From: Zunongwangia pacifica
Lineage (GTDB): Bacteria > Bacteroidota > Bacteroidia > Flavobacteriales > Flavobacteriaceae
Length of the DNA stretch: 64,000 nucleotides
Assembly: GCF_023499215.1 (NCBI RefSeq)
Contig: NZ_JAKHSK010000017.1
Location: 24,223-88,222, forward strand
Direction: 5' to 3'
The translations under genes were made by a program, and so were the position numbers. Every line of letters begins with the position of its first letter. Position 1 is the first letter of the stretch. Under the pieces are notes generated by a model, which was not told the DNA's origin, did not search any database, and was given only the letters and a program-made list of their open reading frames with translations. This document shows, piece by piece, positions 27,193-36,334 of this stretch.

Positions 27193-28298
27193 AATAGCTT
27201 TGCTATTTCCTTTTCAAAATATTCAACAGTATAGTTTCGAGACCATTTCATCGCATTACTAGACATCATTTTTAATCGCGTAGTATTATCCAAAGCTTCA
27301 AGAATATTATTCAAATCCTGCTCTAATTTTCCTGAAAGTAAAATTCCACGATCCCCATTTCCTAACATCCAAGGTACACAAGAAACTTTGGTAGCGATTG
27401 GGATACATCCAAAAAACATCGCTTCAGCAACTGCTTTAGGCCAGCCTTCACTTTTGGATGGTAAGATTGAAAAATGAGATTTTTTGTATTCAGCTTTTAA
27501 TTCTTCCAAAGAAACACCTCCACAAATTTGTATAAAATCATTCAAATTATTTTCCTGAATATATTTTTCTAAATCCAATTTTAATGATCCTTCACCGAAA
27601 AGTTTCAAACTGACCTTTTTTCCTTCACTCCTCAATTTTTCAACTAAACGAATTGCATAAAGCGGCTGTTTCCCTTCTACCAAACTACCAACAAATAAGA
27701 AATAAAGCTGACCTGAAAAATCCTTATTAAAACTTTCAATTTCATTTTCTGAAAAAGAAGCTGTGAAAAAATGAATAATGTTTTTAGAAGAATTCGACCA
27801 TTCTCCATAAACTAAAACTTTCATATTTCGACTTAAAAAAGGATTAGAAATTATCCATTTTTGTAGTTTATAACTCCAGGGCTGCTTCGAGTCAGGATCC
27901 CAATTGCCGGCGTATTTTATTGTTTTTGGTTTATAAGGGAAAAATATCTGCATAAAACATCCCAAAAGTCCCATATTGCCAGGACAACGCAAATGAATAT
28001 GATCTGCCCAGATCATAGCTTTGCTAATTTGAAATATTAATAGCGGAAGTTTAAATATGGTTAGCAGCTTTTCTTTCAAAGATAGTAGGGAAAATCCCTG
28101 TACCTCAATAAAATTTAAATGTGAATGCTTATAAGCCGATACTAAAGCTGATTTTGTTTGTTGCTTAAGCGGTGCCACAACTTTTACCTTGTCCACATAC
28201 TTAAACCAGATATTCATTTCTCTTACGTAAGGGGCGTAAGCCAGAAATTTATGATTTATTTTTTTGTGTATAACATGGGTAATTACTGCAAATTTCAT
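27189..28298 (-). CDS. GT4 family glycosyltransferase
   Basis: The frame is open from 28340, but the ATG at 28298 is chosen because it places the first beta-strand (MKFAVITHVIHKK) at the N-terminus as in related enzymes and removes a 34-base overlap with the upstream gene. The 369-residue protein has LYFLFVGSLVEGKQPLYAI at the start of the donor domain and LPSKSEGWPKAVAEAMFFGC at the EX7E site. The first 80 residues include a DHIHLRCPGNMGLLG segment in the acceptor domain. The linkage formed is unknown. Confidence 0.87.
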   Translation of the reverse strand: MKFAVITHVIHKKINHKFLAYAPYVREMNIWFKYVDKVKVVAPLKQQTKSALVSAYKHSHLNFIEVQGFSLLSLKEKLLTIFKLPLLIFQISKAMIWADHIHLRCPGNMGLLGCFMQIFFPYKPKTIKYAGNWDPDSKQPWSYKLQKWIISNPFLSRNMKVLVYGEWSNSSKNIIHFFTASFSENEIESFNKDFSGQLYFLFVGSLVEGKQPLYAIRLVEKLRSEGKKVSLKLFGEGSLKLDLEKYIQENNLNDFIQICGGVSLEELKAEYKKSHFSILPSKSEGWPKAVAEAMFFGCIPIATKVSCVPWMLGNGDRGILLSGKLEQDLNNILEALDNTTRLKMMSSNAMKWSRNYTVEYFEKEIAKLL

Positions 28299-28306
28299 GA
28301 CTAGAA

Positions 28307-29299
28307 TTACATTTTGAAAGTTACAGTAAAAAGTCCCCAAAAACGGCCTAAAAATTCCGTAAAAGCCTCTTGTTTTTTCGAAGTTGAAAATACATTTACT
28401 AAGCGAACTATCATCAATATACCAGCCGTTTTATACCATTTAAAAATTGCTTTTCGGGAAGGTTGATCATATTTTGTTCGCCACACACGCCATCCATTTT
28501 CAATAACCATCTTTCCATATTTAAATCGATTTGGTCGTCCATCGGGATCGTGATAATGATATAAACATGCAGAAGTGTTCACATGCAACTGTCCTATTTT
28601 AGAAACTCTCAAACAGTAATCCATATCTTCATACAAGCCGTAACCTTCAAAATATTCTGAAAATTTGATTTCCTTCAGAACTTTTGTCCTAAAAGAAGAA
28701 ACCCCACCCATAAAAAATTCAACAGGATATGTTTTTCCGCTAGGAGGTAAAAAACCTATTGAAAACCCATGAGAAAATTCGGGCATAATCCCTGGTGGTT
28801 TATCACTCAACAAATTCAGTTTTTTTCGTAATACATTCCTACTACCTAATTTTCTTTTCCAACCATCAAATTCAAATTCATCAAATTCAGACTCATTCTT
28901 TTTTGTTTTTCTCCATTCTATAGTTTCATCGATAATATAACCGCCCACGCCTAAAGCATCTTGATACTCCTGATAAGTTTCTATTAGTTTTTCAAAATAA
29001 TCAGGTTGCAGCACCACATCGTCATCTAAAAAACAGGTAATCAAGCTATCGTGGCCTATTTTATCTATTCCAAAATTTCTTTGTCTGGTTAAACCTCGAT
29101 CCTTTTCAGCAACTAAATAATATTCAATATTCCTAGATTCATGCTCTATAATTAAATTTTTACTTTCCAGATTTGTGGAACCATCTACAATAATGATCTG
29201 ATGAGGATATAATTTTTGTCCGCCTATAGATTTTAGTAATTTTAAAAGTGCTTTGGGCCGCTGGTATGTACAAATTATTAGAGAAAACTTACTTTCCAT
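28307..29299 (-). CDS. GT2 family glycosyltransferase
   Basis: A 330-residue GT-A enzyme. The opening FSLIICTYQRPKALLKLLKSI, the metal-binding triplet in CFLDDDVVLQPDYF, and the acceptor-site ED in GYGLYEDMDYCLRV are all in place. The middle contains a segment (FFMGGVSSFRTKVLKEI) typical of GT2 enzymes that read a specific acceptor. The C-terminal 60 residues are hydrophobic and basic and may associate with the membrane. It is 8 bases upstream of the next gene (using the 28298 start). Donor sugar unknown. Confidence 0.88.
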   Translation of the reverse strand: MESKFSLIICTYQRPKALLKLLKSIGGQKLYPHQIIIVDGSTNLESKNLIIEHESRNIEYYLVAEKDRGLTRQRNFGIDKIGHDSLITCFLDDDVVLQPDYFEKLIETYQEYQDALGVGGYIIDETIEWRKTKKNESEFDEFEFDGWKRKLGSRNVLRKKLNLLSDKPPGIMPEFSHGFSIGFLPPSGKTYPVEFFMGGVSSFRTKVLKEIKFSEYFEGYGLYEDMDYCLRVSKIGQLHVNTSACLYHYHDPDGRPNRFKYGKMVIENGWRVWRTKYDQPSRKAIFKWYKTAGILMIVRLVNVFSTSKKQEAFTEFLGRFWGLFTVTFKM

Positions 29300-29307
29300 C
29301 TTTAAAA

Positions 29308-30834
29308 TTATTTGTTAGCAATTTTTCTTGCCCAGGCTTCACTTGCTTCCCAGCGCTTCTGCATGTTTATTTTATATTTTAAAGGATTTTTAATATCCTG
29401 AGCTTTGTAAAATTTAAGCCATAAAATAAATTTGTATGCTCTTATCTGAGGTATTGAATAATTTTTCTGAATAAAAGTCATCACCGTTGGGGAAGGTTTT
29501 GGAATTGGCTCTGTTTTTTCCCAAGGTTTAATGGTTTTAGCTCTAAAACCTCCCATTGGAGCTTTTAAATGAACAATTTTAATATCTGGATGGTAAATAA
29601 TATCTACTCCTTGATTGCGTAATTGCATTCCAAAGTCCATATCTTCGCCGTAGCCATACTCTAGAGCCAGATCAAATTTTAAGTTTTTCAGTTTTTCTGA
29701 ATAAACAAAACTGGTACCTGAACCGAAGCTCGCCCATTGTTTTACTTTAAGATAGGTATTTACTTCATTTTCCTGTTTACAATTCAAGTTTAATACATTA
29801 ACCCCAAATTGAACTGAACTCATAAACGCATTGTGTAAAACGTTACTTTTAAATCGAATATCATCATCACAAAAAAACACCCACGATGCAGTAACTTCTT
29901 GTAAAGCTATGTTTCTTGCATTACAGGCTCCGGTTTGATGCGTAAAAATATGCTGAATTTTAAATGGCCAATCGTCAGCAGCAAAATTAAAATCGCTTGT
30001 ACTCCCCATATCCGGATTTTGCTCAACTACAATAACTTTCTGCGGAAGCAAACTCTGTTTCTTTAAATCTTTTAAAACATTCAGCAAATGTTCTGGCCTA
30101 CCAATTGTGGGAATTATCACATCTATTGAATTATTGGTAACTGATTTAGAAGATTTAACTTCAATATCAGCAAAATCAATTTCAGTATTAAAAAAATTCC
30201 TTTTTAAACCAGTTGAAATAAGTGACCTTAAAGGATATCTTTTTTTATATTGCGCAAAACAACATAATAAAATAATTCCTCTTGCCTTTTTATAAAATTG
30301 AAAAGTAAAAGAAAACAAATCCTGCGTTGTAGCTTTATATTCTAATTCTGTCGCTTTTTTTATAGCTAATTGCGGTGCATGATAACAAAATAAGCCATGG
30401 TGCTGGCCTAACTTGGCAATAGCATTTAATAAATATTCAAAATTCGATATTTGCTGAAATTCTTTTTTAAATTTTAAAACTGCCGAAGCATAAATCCCTC
30501 CAATATCGCTACTCATTAACCAAGTGGGATAAAGTACTGACCAATTTACGTTTGCGAAAGGAAATTGATCGACATACCCAATATCTTCGCTAAAAAAGCT
30601 AGTCTTAACTGCACAAGAAACCATTATTAAGTCATGATGAAAAACCTCAGCAAAAGCTTCTTCATTTATATTATTCTGTTGTGCTTCTTCGATCCATATT
30701 ATTTTTTCTCTCGGAAAATCCTCAGCCAGTTTCCAAAAAGTTTTTGTTATATTTTCTGAATATCCACTTAACTGCTCTTCATCTTTGAAAATAGCAGCCA
30801 CTTTACTATTATTTTGATGAATTAACTTAATCAT
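29308..30834 (-). CDS. Two-part GT2 glycosyltransferase with unrecognised N-terminal domain
   Basis: A 508-residue protein. Residues about 230-450 form a GT2 domain (VIIPTIGRPEHLLNVLKDLKKQ, WVFFCDDDIRFKSNV, YGYGEDMDFGMQLR). Residues 1-225 have no motif that I recognise; they are not a second GT2 domain and have no clear membrane segments, but include a hydrophobic patch near 185 (GIILLCCFAQYKKR). Such an extension may bind the acceptor or another enzyme. The start overlaps the preceding gene's end by 8 bases. The GT2 assignment is firm; the N-terminal role is unknown. Confidence 0.85.
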   Translation of the reverse strand: MIKLIHQNNSKVAAIFKDEEQLSGYSENITKTFWKLAEDFPREKIIWIEEAQQNNINEEAFAEVFHHDLIMVSCAVKTSFFSEDIGYVDQFPFANVNWSVLYPTWLMSSDIGGIYASAVLKFKKEFQQISNFEYLLNAIAKLGQHHGLFCYHAPQLAIKKATELEYKATTQDLFSFTFQFYKKARGIILLCCFAQYKKRYPLRSLISTGLKRNFFNTEIDFADIEVKSSKSVTNNSIDVIIPTIGRPEHLLNVLKDLKKQSLLPQKVIVVEQNPDMGSTSDFNFAADDWPFKIQHIFTHQTGACNARNIALQEVTASWVFFCDDDIRFKSNVLHNAFMSSVQFGVNVLNLNCKQENEVNTYLKVKQWASFGSGTSFVYSEKLKNLKFDLALEYGYGEDMDFGMQLRNQGVDIIYHPDIKIVHLKAPMGGFRAKTIKPWEKTEPIPKPSPTVMTFIQKNYSIPQIRAYKFILWLKFYKAQDIKNPLKYKINMQKRWEASEAWARKIANK

Positions 30835-31987
30835 GGTTTTGCATAGCTAAAATTTCCTTATAAAATTCAATATTTTCAATAGCTTTATTTTGAATATCGA
30901 ATCTTTCTTCAACTTTTAATCTAGCATTTTTTTGAAGTTTTTCTCTTAAAAGATCATCTTCAAATATTTTGTTTATTGCATTTGCAAAGGCATCATGATC
31001 TGCCGGATGTGCTAATAATCCATCTTTTCCATCAGTTATTATTTCTTGTGCCCAACCAATATTAGTGTTTACCACAGCCTTTTGTAAAGCCATCGATTCT
31101 ATAGTCACCATGCCTAAAGTCTCTGCATAGGATGGAAAAATACAAACATGTGCGTTTTTGATATGGTTTTTCACGTCAGAATAAGGCATTTTTCCTAAGT
31201 ACTTTATTCCAGAAAGTTTTTTTTCTTTTATCTTTTGCTGAAGTAATGCCCAGGTTGATGTACTGCCTGTTTTAATATCTGGACTATCGCCGCCTATCAA
31301 TAATAGCGTTACTTTTGGATATTGCTGCTGAACTTTTTCAAAAATAGTAGGTAATTCTAAAACTCCTTTTTTGCGAATTAAGGTACCCAAATATAAAATT
31401 GTAAATACTTCAAATTGCTCTGAATTTTCATTATTGAATTGTTCCAAATTCAATCCATAATGAATGGTTTTTATGGTTTTATTTTTAATATGAAACAATT
31501 CTTTTGAAACATTTCCGGCAAAAGTAGTGGGAGCAATAAAAGCATTTGCATTAGTTACCGCCTGCTGTTCAAAAAATCTATTTTTGAATTTTTGGGATCG
31601 ATTTTCTAAATGGCAAAAATAAGTATCACTACCATGAAATCGCATTATTACTGGAATTGAAAAGTTCATATAAGCTGTAATCCCCGTCCAATCCGGAACT
31701 TCTAATACACCTATATTAGTATGCTGAATCCAATAATTCAGCTTTTTATTTATGTATTTTCGATAGAAATAAAATCCGCCAATTTTATAGGTTTTCTGTT
31801 TAATACAGTAAAAATGAATCTCATTTTCTTCAAATTCGAGATCCGCTTTTTGCCCATATACAAAAACACTAATAGTTACTCCTTGTGATTGTAAAGACAG
31901 TACTAAATTTTGCAAACTACTTCCTAAACCACCAGAGTGACTTATTTTTAGGTGTGGATATTCAGGAGTTAGAAAACCTATATGCAT
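30827..31987 (-). CDS. GT4 family glycosyltransferase
   Basis: A 386-residue GT-B enzyme. IGFLTPEYPHLKISHSGGLGSSL has the glycogen-synthase-like GGLG loop that binds donor phosphate, FTILYLGTLIRKKGVLELP starts the donor domain, and FPSYAETLGMVTIESMALQ carries the EX7E site. The gene overlaps its upstream neighbour by a single base (TAATG junction), so it is translationally coupled to the possible nonulosonate-pathway transferase. Specificity is unknown. Confidence 0.9.
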   Translation of the reverse strand: MHIGFLTPEYPHLKISHSGGLGSSLQNLVLSLQSQGVTISVFVYGQKADLEFEENEIHFYCIKQKTYKIGGFYFYRKYINKKLNYWIQHTNIGVLEVPDWTGITAYMNFSIPVIMRFHGSDTYFCHLENRSQKFKNRFFEQQAVTNANAFIAPTTFAGNVSKELFHIKNKTIKTIHYGLNLEQFNNENSEQFEVFTILYLGTLIRKKGVLELPTIFEKVQQQYPKVTLLLIGGDSPDIKTGSTSTWALLQQKIKEKKLSGIKYLGKMPYSDVKNHIKNAHVCIFPSYAETLGMVTIESMALQKAVVNTNIGWAQEIITDGKDGLLAHPADHDAFANAINKIFEDDLLREKLQKNARLKVEERFDIQNKAIENIEFYKEILAMQNHD

Positions 31988-33381
31988 TAGTTTAAAATAT
32001 TATCAATGGTTTCCCAGATTTTTAATGAAGCCGTTTCCGGATGATCACCTGCCACAACTGTAAACCAGTTTTTTGCCTGGGTTACAATAGGCTTAGGATT
32101 ATTCAGTAAATTTTCTAATGTAACTTGTAAACTTTCTTTTGAAGTTCCCCAGGCCACTGCGTTTTCTGAAGGCATCGATCTAAAATGAACATACTTATAA
32201 TTCTGCCCTATATCTCGAATTCCTGCTTTTAGTTGCGGTTGTTCGTAATTTATATAGATGCAAGGCTTATTATGAATTGCAAAATCGAAAACCATAGAAG
32301 AACAAATATTCACCACAAGTTCTGAATGCTCACAAACTGTTGCTAACAATGAAAAATCGTAAGGTTCAGGAAGAATTGTATTCCATTGTTTCCCCATTGC
32401 TTTCCATGCCGGTGCTATTTCCGTAACTTCTTGTTTATATTTTTTTATAATTTCTTGATACCTTCCTGTATGGTCTACCGGAGCTTTTCTAAATATAATT
32501 CCTAAATTATAACCTTCTTTATTAAGATTTTGTACTGAAATGGCTAAATCTTCTAAATAATATTGATCTAGTGGAGATGTAGTTGTATCGTCTCCTGAGA
32601 AACAGATATACTTTTTTGTTTCATCTAATCCGTAATCTGCAAAAAATTTAGTTTTAGGTATAATTAAATCCGGATTAAAATGAGGCTCAAATTGAGGGGT
32701 ACCAGTAACAATAACCTGATGATCTTTTAGGAATGGATAATACTTCAGCATTTCAGCTTTCATCAAATCGCTCCAAACAAAATAATAATCGGTATCCACC
32801 ACTAACATCGCCTTAGGTACATTATCCCAGCTATAAATAAACGTAGCCGTGGGAATTACTAAATCTTTAGCAGCTAACAAAGCACTAATCGCCTGGGTAG
32901 AACGCTGACTGGTACATAATATTAAATCGGGTTTATGCTTTTCCAGTTGCTTTTTGCAATATTCATATTTAGGATTTTGTCGTTCTAATTTATCGATACG
33001 TTTTTTAATTGCAATTAATCCTTTTTCAGAATTATGTTTTGCAATTAAAAATCGAGTTAAAAAACTACGTGTAGCTTTCTTAAAATTGCTGTATTCAAAA
33101 GGGAATTTATAGGTCTGATACACCGAATCATCGAATTCCTTATGCCATAAATTAAGTTCTATTCGTTTCCGTGCTCTGGAATAGATAGGCGTAAACTTAT
33201 GCACATTTTTTGGTTCGATTTTAACCTCTTCCAGCCCCAATTGTTCTTGTAAAGGAAAAACACTATTATTCCAATATACCACGTCCATACCTAGTTCTTG
33301 GCCAAGGGTGTTAAAATTGGTATAAGCGAAATTCCGGAGCCCTACACCATCAGGAAGAAAAACAAAAACCTTTTTAGCCAT
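31987..33381 (-). CDS. GT-B-like transferase next to the nonulosonate genes
   Basis: A 464-residue protein with a Rossmann-like opening (KKVFVFLPDGVGLRNFAYTNF) and a later ICSSMVFDFAIHNKPCIYIN segment resembling CDP-glycerol glycerophosphotransferase or UDP-glycosyltransferase-type GT-B proteins. I cannot assign a named GT family. It lies directly after the nonulosonate synthase gene with a one-base overlap, making it a candidate for the transferase that adds the CMP-activated sugar. That link is from position only. No signal peptide or membrane helix is seen. Confidence 0.65.
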   Translation of the reverse strand: MAKKVFVFLPDGVGLRNFAYTNFNTLGQELGMDVVYWNNSVFPLQEQLGLEEVKIEPKNVHKFTPIYSRARKRIELNLWHKEFDDSVYQTYKFPFEYSNFKKATRSFLTRFLIAKHNSEKGLIAIKKRIDKLERQNPKYEYCKKQLEKHKPDLILCTSQRSTQAISALLAAKDLVIPTATFIYSWDNVPKAMLVVDTDYYFVWSDLMKAEMLKYYPFLKDHQVIVTGTPQFEPHFNPDLIIPKTKFFADYGLDETKKYICFSGDDTTTSPLDQYYLEDLAISVQNLNKEGYNLGIIFRKAPVDHTGRYQEIIKKYKQEVTEIAPAWKAMGKQWNTILPEPYDFSLLATVCEHSELVVNICSSMVFDFAIHNKPCIYINYEQPQLKAGIRDIGQNYKYVHFRSMPSENAVAWGTSKESLQVTLENLLNNPKPIVTQAKNWFTVVAGDHPETASLKIWETIDNILN

Positions 33382-34256
33382 TAATCTTTTCTGAATTTCA
33401 ATTTTTCTCGTTGTACTTCTTCAATATCTAAAATATCTTTCTCTTTGAGTGTTAAGGATTTATAAACCGCACTTAAATCTCGTTTTAGCTTTCTCATTCC
33501 CGAAGGTTCTAACGAAGCGGCATGATCTGTTCCTTTCCAGGTTCGGTCTAATGTATAATGACGTTCTACCACGTTAGCTCCTAAAGTGAAAGCTGCCACA
33601 TCTACTGCAATCCCCAAGTGATGCCCAGAAAATCCAATATGCTTTACTCTATCTTCATAAAGTTGTTTCATTCTGGTGATTTCTAATAAACAAACATCTT
33701 CAAAAGGAACTGGATAACCAGAAGTACAATTGTAAATCACTAAATCTTTATTCCTACCCTTATCAGTAAAAAAATCAACTAAAACTCCTATTTCGTCTTT
33801 AGTGGTCATTCCTGTAGAAATATGAATTTCGCCCACATAATTTTCGCATAACCAAGCAAGCATCTCAAAATGATTATTACAAGCCGAAGGAATTTTTATA
33901 AACTTTGGCTGTAAACTTTCAATTTCTTTTGCTGAAGTTAGATCCCATACTGAAGTGGAGTACGTGATTTCCATTTCTTCACAAAATTCTTTCAGTTCCT
34001 GATGTTGCTCTACCGTAAATTCTAAAAACTCACGATGTTCACCATACGTATCGCCGTACGCATTTACCGGATTAGGATGTGGTGCGTTATACTGACTTTC
34101 AGTTAATAATTCTTTATTATTCCGTTTTTGAAATTTTACGGCATCTACTTTGCAAAATATCTTGGCTACTTTAATAAGCTCTTTTGCAATATTTATATCG
34201 CCTTTATGGTTACAACCAATTTCGGCAATTACGTAAGGTTCTTTATATAGGTTCAA
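33381..34256 (-). CDS. NeuB-family nonulosonate synthase lacking the SAF domain
   Basis: A 291-residue TIM-barrel enzyme of the NeuB family: YVIAEIGCNHKGDINIAKELI, DAVKFQKRNNKELLT, FIKIPSACNNH, HISTGMTTKDE and GFSGHHLGI are all present. NeuB-type enzymes condense PEP with a six-carbon aldose or its phosphate to give a nine-carbon 2-keto acid. Usual NeuB proteins are about 340-350 residues with a C-terminal SAF/antifreeze-like domain; this one stops after EEVQREKLKFRKD, just where that domain would begin. Next to a NeuA-HAD fusion and without NeuC, a KDN-9-phosphate synthase is the most economical reading. Confidence 0.85.
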   Translation of the reverse strand: MNLYKEPYVIAEIGCNHKGDINIAKELIKVAKIFCKVDAVKFQKRNNKELLTESQYNAPHPNPVNAYGDTYGEHREFLEFTVEQHQELKEFCEEMEITYSTSVWDLTSAKEIESLQPKFIKIPSACNNHFEMLAWLCENYVGEIHISTGMTTKDEIGVLVDFFTDKGRNKDLVIYNCTSGYPVPFEDVCLLEITRMKQLYEDRVKHIGFSGHHLGIAVDVAAFTLGANVVERHYTLDRTWKGTDHAASLEPSGMRKLKRDLSAVYKSLTLKEKDILDIEEVQREKLKFRKD

Positions 34257-35407
34257 AATCTAGTATTGTATTTTTTTATGAATTGAGCTGCTTCGCGAAT
34301 AGCTCCTTCTCCTGATTTTTTTGCCAAATTCATGTCGGCAATTCGTTTAATTTCATCCATAGCATTTGCGGGAGCAAAACTCCAACCTACACGGCACATA
34401 TTAGCCATGTCGTTTACATCATCTCCTACATAGGCCAAACTATTCGTCTCTACATCATTTTTCAAGCAATAATCTTGAAGCAATCCGAATTTATCTTTTG
34501 CTCCTAAAAAGACTGTATCGATTTTGAGTTTTTTCATTCTGGCAGCAACCAAGGCAGAATTTTCTGAAGTCATTACCATAACTTTTACACCAAATTGCCG
34601 TAGAATTTCTAATCCCATCCCATCGCGCATATCAAAAGATTTAGCCAGTTCTCCGTTTTCAGAAAATAATACTTTTCCATCGGTAAAAACCCCATCTACA
34701 TCTAATACCAAATGAGTAATTTTGGCATTCTTTTTTTGCTGTTGTAAATTGGTTGCCAAAAGATTTTCAACAATATTCCAATCGGCTTCACTATCAATTT
34801 CAGTATAAGAAATTTCAGGCATTTCAAAAGGAACAATTGTACCACTTATTCGATTTTGGCTTTTTACCAAAGCCTCTTTTTTTGTGCAATACACCGCTCC
34901 ATTTTCTATTAATAAGCCTTCAAAATCTTGTCTTCTTGGTCTATTTTTATAATCATAATTGATAGATTCTCCAGCCGTATTCCAAATAAAACGATGTGTT
35001 TTTACCACACTTAGAGAAGAATCGGCTCCTTCTTCAATTTTTGAGAGACCTTCATTGATATGCTTAGCTTTAGTAAATGGAGAGGTAGCTTGCAATAAAC
35101 AGAATACATCAAAATTATAATCAACAGTCTCACAATAGTTTAATATCGAAATTTCTGTAGAAGCAGTATCGGTAGCCGTATTATCGGGACGTAAAACTGC
35201 TTTCACTTTTGAAGACCACTTAAATTGATTTTCGACAAATTCAATTATTTCAGTATCATCAGTAAAAACAATTACCTCATCAAGCTTTGAAAAAATAGCT
35301 TCGGTAAGCACCCAACAAAATAAGGGCCTTCCCAACATTTTTCGCTTATTTTTACCCGGAATCCCTTTAGATCCTTTTCTTAATGGAATAAAACCTATAG
35401 CCTTCAT
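34253..35407 (-). CDS. CMP-nonulosonate cytidylyltransferase fused to HAD phosphatase
   Basis: A 384-residue fusion. Residues 1-220 are a NeuA-like cytidylyltransferase (FIPLRKGSKGIPGKNKRKM at 6-24, LLQATSPF at 104-111). Residues 230-384 are a KdsC-like type C0 HAD phosphatase: motif I DVDGVFTDG at 236-244 with both Asp residues, the region KVMVMTSEN at 275-283, and GDDVNDM at 328-334. One protein could thus dephosphorylate a nonulosonate-9-phosphate and activate the product with CTP. Vertebrate CMP-sialate synthetase has the same domain order. It overlaps the synthase gene by 4 bases. A 114-base gap precedes it. Confidence 0.9.
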   Translation of the reverse strand: MKAIGFIPLRKGSKGIPGKNKRKMLGRPLFCWVLTEAIFSKLDEVIVFTDDTEIIEFVENQFKWSSKVKAVLRPDNTATDTASTEISILNYCETVDYNFDVFCLLQATSPFTKAKHINEGLSKIEEGADSSLSVVKTHRFIWNTAGESINYDYKNRPRRQDFEGLLIENGAVYCTKKEALVKSQNRISGTIVPFEMPEISYTEIDSEADWNIVENLLATNLQQQKKNAKITHLVLDVDGVFTDGKVLFSENGELAKSFDMRDGMGLEILRQFGVKVMVMTSENSALVAARMKKLKIDTVFLGAKDKFGLLQDYCLKNDVETNSLAYVGDDVNDMANMCRVGWSFAPANAMDEIKRIADMNLAKKSGEGAIREAAQFIKKYNTRF

Positions 35408-35521
35408 TAACTTGTTAATTAAATGCTAATATACTATTTATAATTTGGGTGTAAATTTATTTCGATGAAACCTAGAATTACTCTGCCATTGGTCGATAAG
35501 TGGCGATAAATAGATGATTTA

Positions 35522-36334
35522 TTACCTAAATGGACAGGATTCTAATAAGCCTTTTTTTAGGGCTTCCAGTACTTCAAAATCTGGTAAGTTTGGATAAGTT
35601 TCAAATAAACTTTCTAATTCTGAAAACGTATATGGTTTTTGTCTAATTTTAGGTTGATAAAATGGAAGTTGAACCGATTCCATATAATCCTGATATTTAA
35701 TATCATCTCCAAATACTTTATCTGAAAACTTTTGCCATACAGCCGGTATACCATAAGCATGACTCACGATTATCCCATGTAGCGAGGAAGATACTACACG
35801 CTCACAGGCTAAAATTTCTCGGGTAGTTTTTTCAACATCATTGGTCATAAAATCGATGAGAAAAACTTCATCTAAACCCGATATTAATTTCTTCGCTGTC
35901 TCATAATCGTTATAGTGCGGAATAAGACCAATCTTATATTTCTTAGTGATGGAAGGATTATAATAATTAGGCAATAATAAAGCCGGATCTCCATAAATCG
36001 CCGGAACCTTATAGCCTTTATCTATTAAAAACTTTCTGGTTTGAGGTCCACGCACTGCTAAAAATTTAGCTTTTTTTACAGGTTGTGTTTTATTAATAAT
36101 ACCACTACCCCAAACAATACACTTTTTATTTACATGCGCTAAAATACTACCAACAGTCACGTAAATTGGTGAAAATAAATCTTTATAACTAGGCTTTTTT
36201 GGCCAGGCAAATTCAACCTGCTTTCCGGATATTATTTCTACCAGATATTTACCCAATAAATCGCCATAATTTTCTTTATCTTTTTTCTGGATCTTACGCT
36301 CGTTCCACCAGAAAAGTCGGACTTTATTTGACAT
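35522..36334 (-). CDS. Polysaccharide pyruvyl transferase family protein
   Basis: A 270-residue protein of the polysaccharide pyruvyl transferase family. Landmarks are VRLFWWNERK near the N-terminus, NYGDLLGKYLVE, AVRGPQTRKFLIDKG (the conserved RGPxT) and the SSLHGIIVSHAYGIPAVW block near residue 190, which has the family's His. Such enzymes add a pyruvate ketal from PEP to a sugar of an exopolysaccharide, giving negative charge. It overlaps the GT10 gene by 11 bases. A 114-base gap downstream separates it from the cytidylyltransferase gene. The target sugar is unknown. Confidence 0.88.
   Translation of the reverse strand: MSNKVRLFWWNERKIQKKDKENYGDLLGKYLVEIISGKQVEFAWPKKPSYKDLFSPIYVTVGSILAHVNKKCIVWGSGIINKTQPVKKAKFLAVRGPQTRKFLIDKGYKVPAIYGDPALLLPNYYNPSITKKYKIGLIPHYNDYETAKKLISGLDEVFLIDFMTNDVEKTTREILACERVVSSSLHGIIVSHAYGIPAVWQKFSDKVFGDDIKYQDYMESVQLPFYQPKIRQKPYTFSELESLFETYPNLPDFEVLEALKKGLLESCPFR

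Noticed and set aside
28299..28340. 14-residue N-terminal extension of the GT4 gene ending at 27189
   Set aside because: It would overlap the upstream gene by 34 bases and precede the conserved first strand; the ATG at 28298 fits better.
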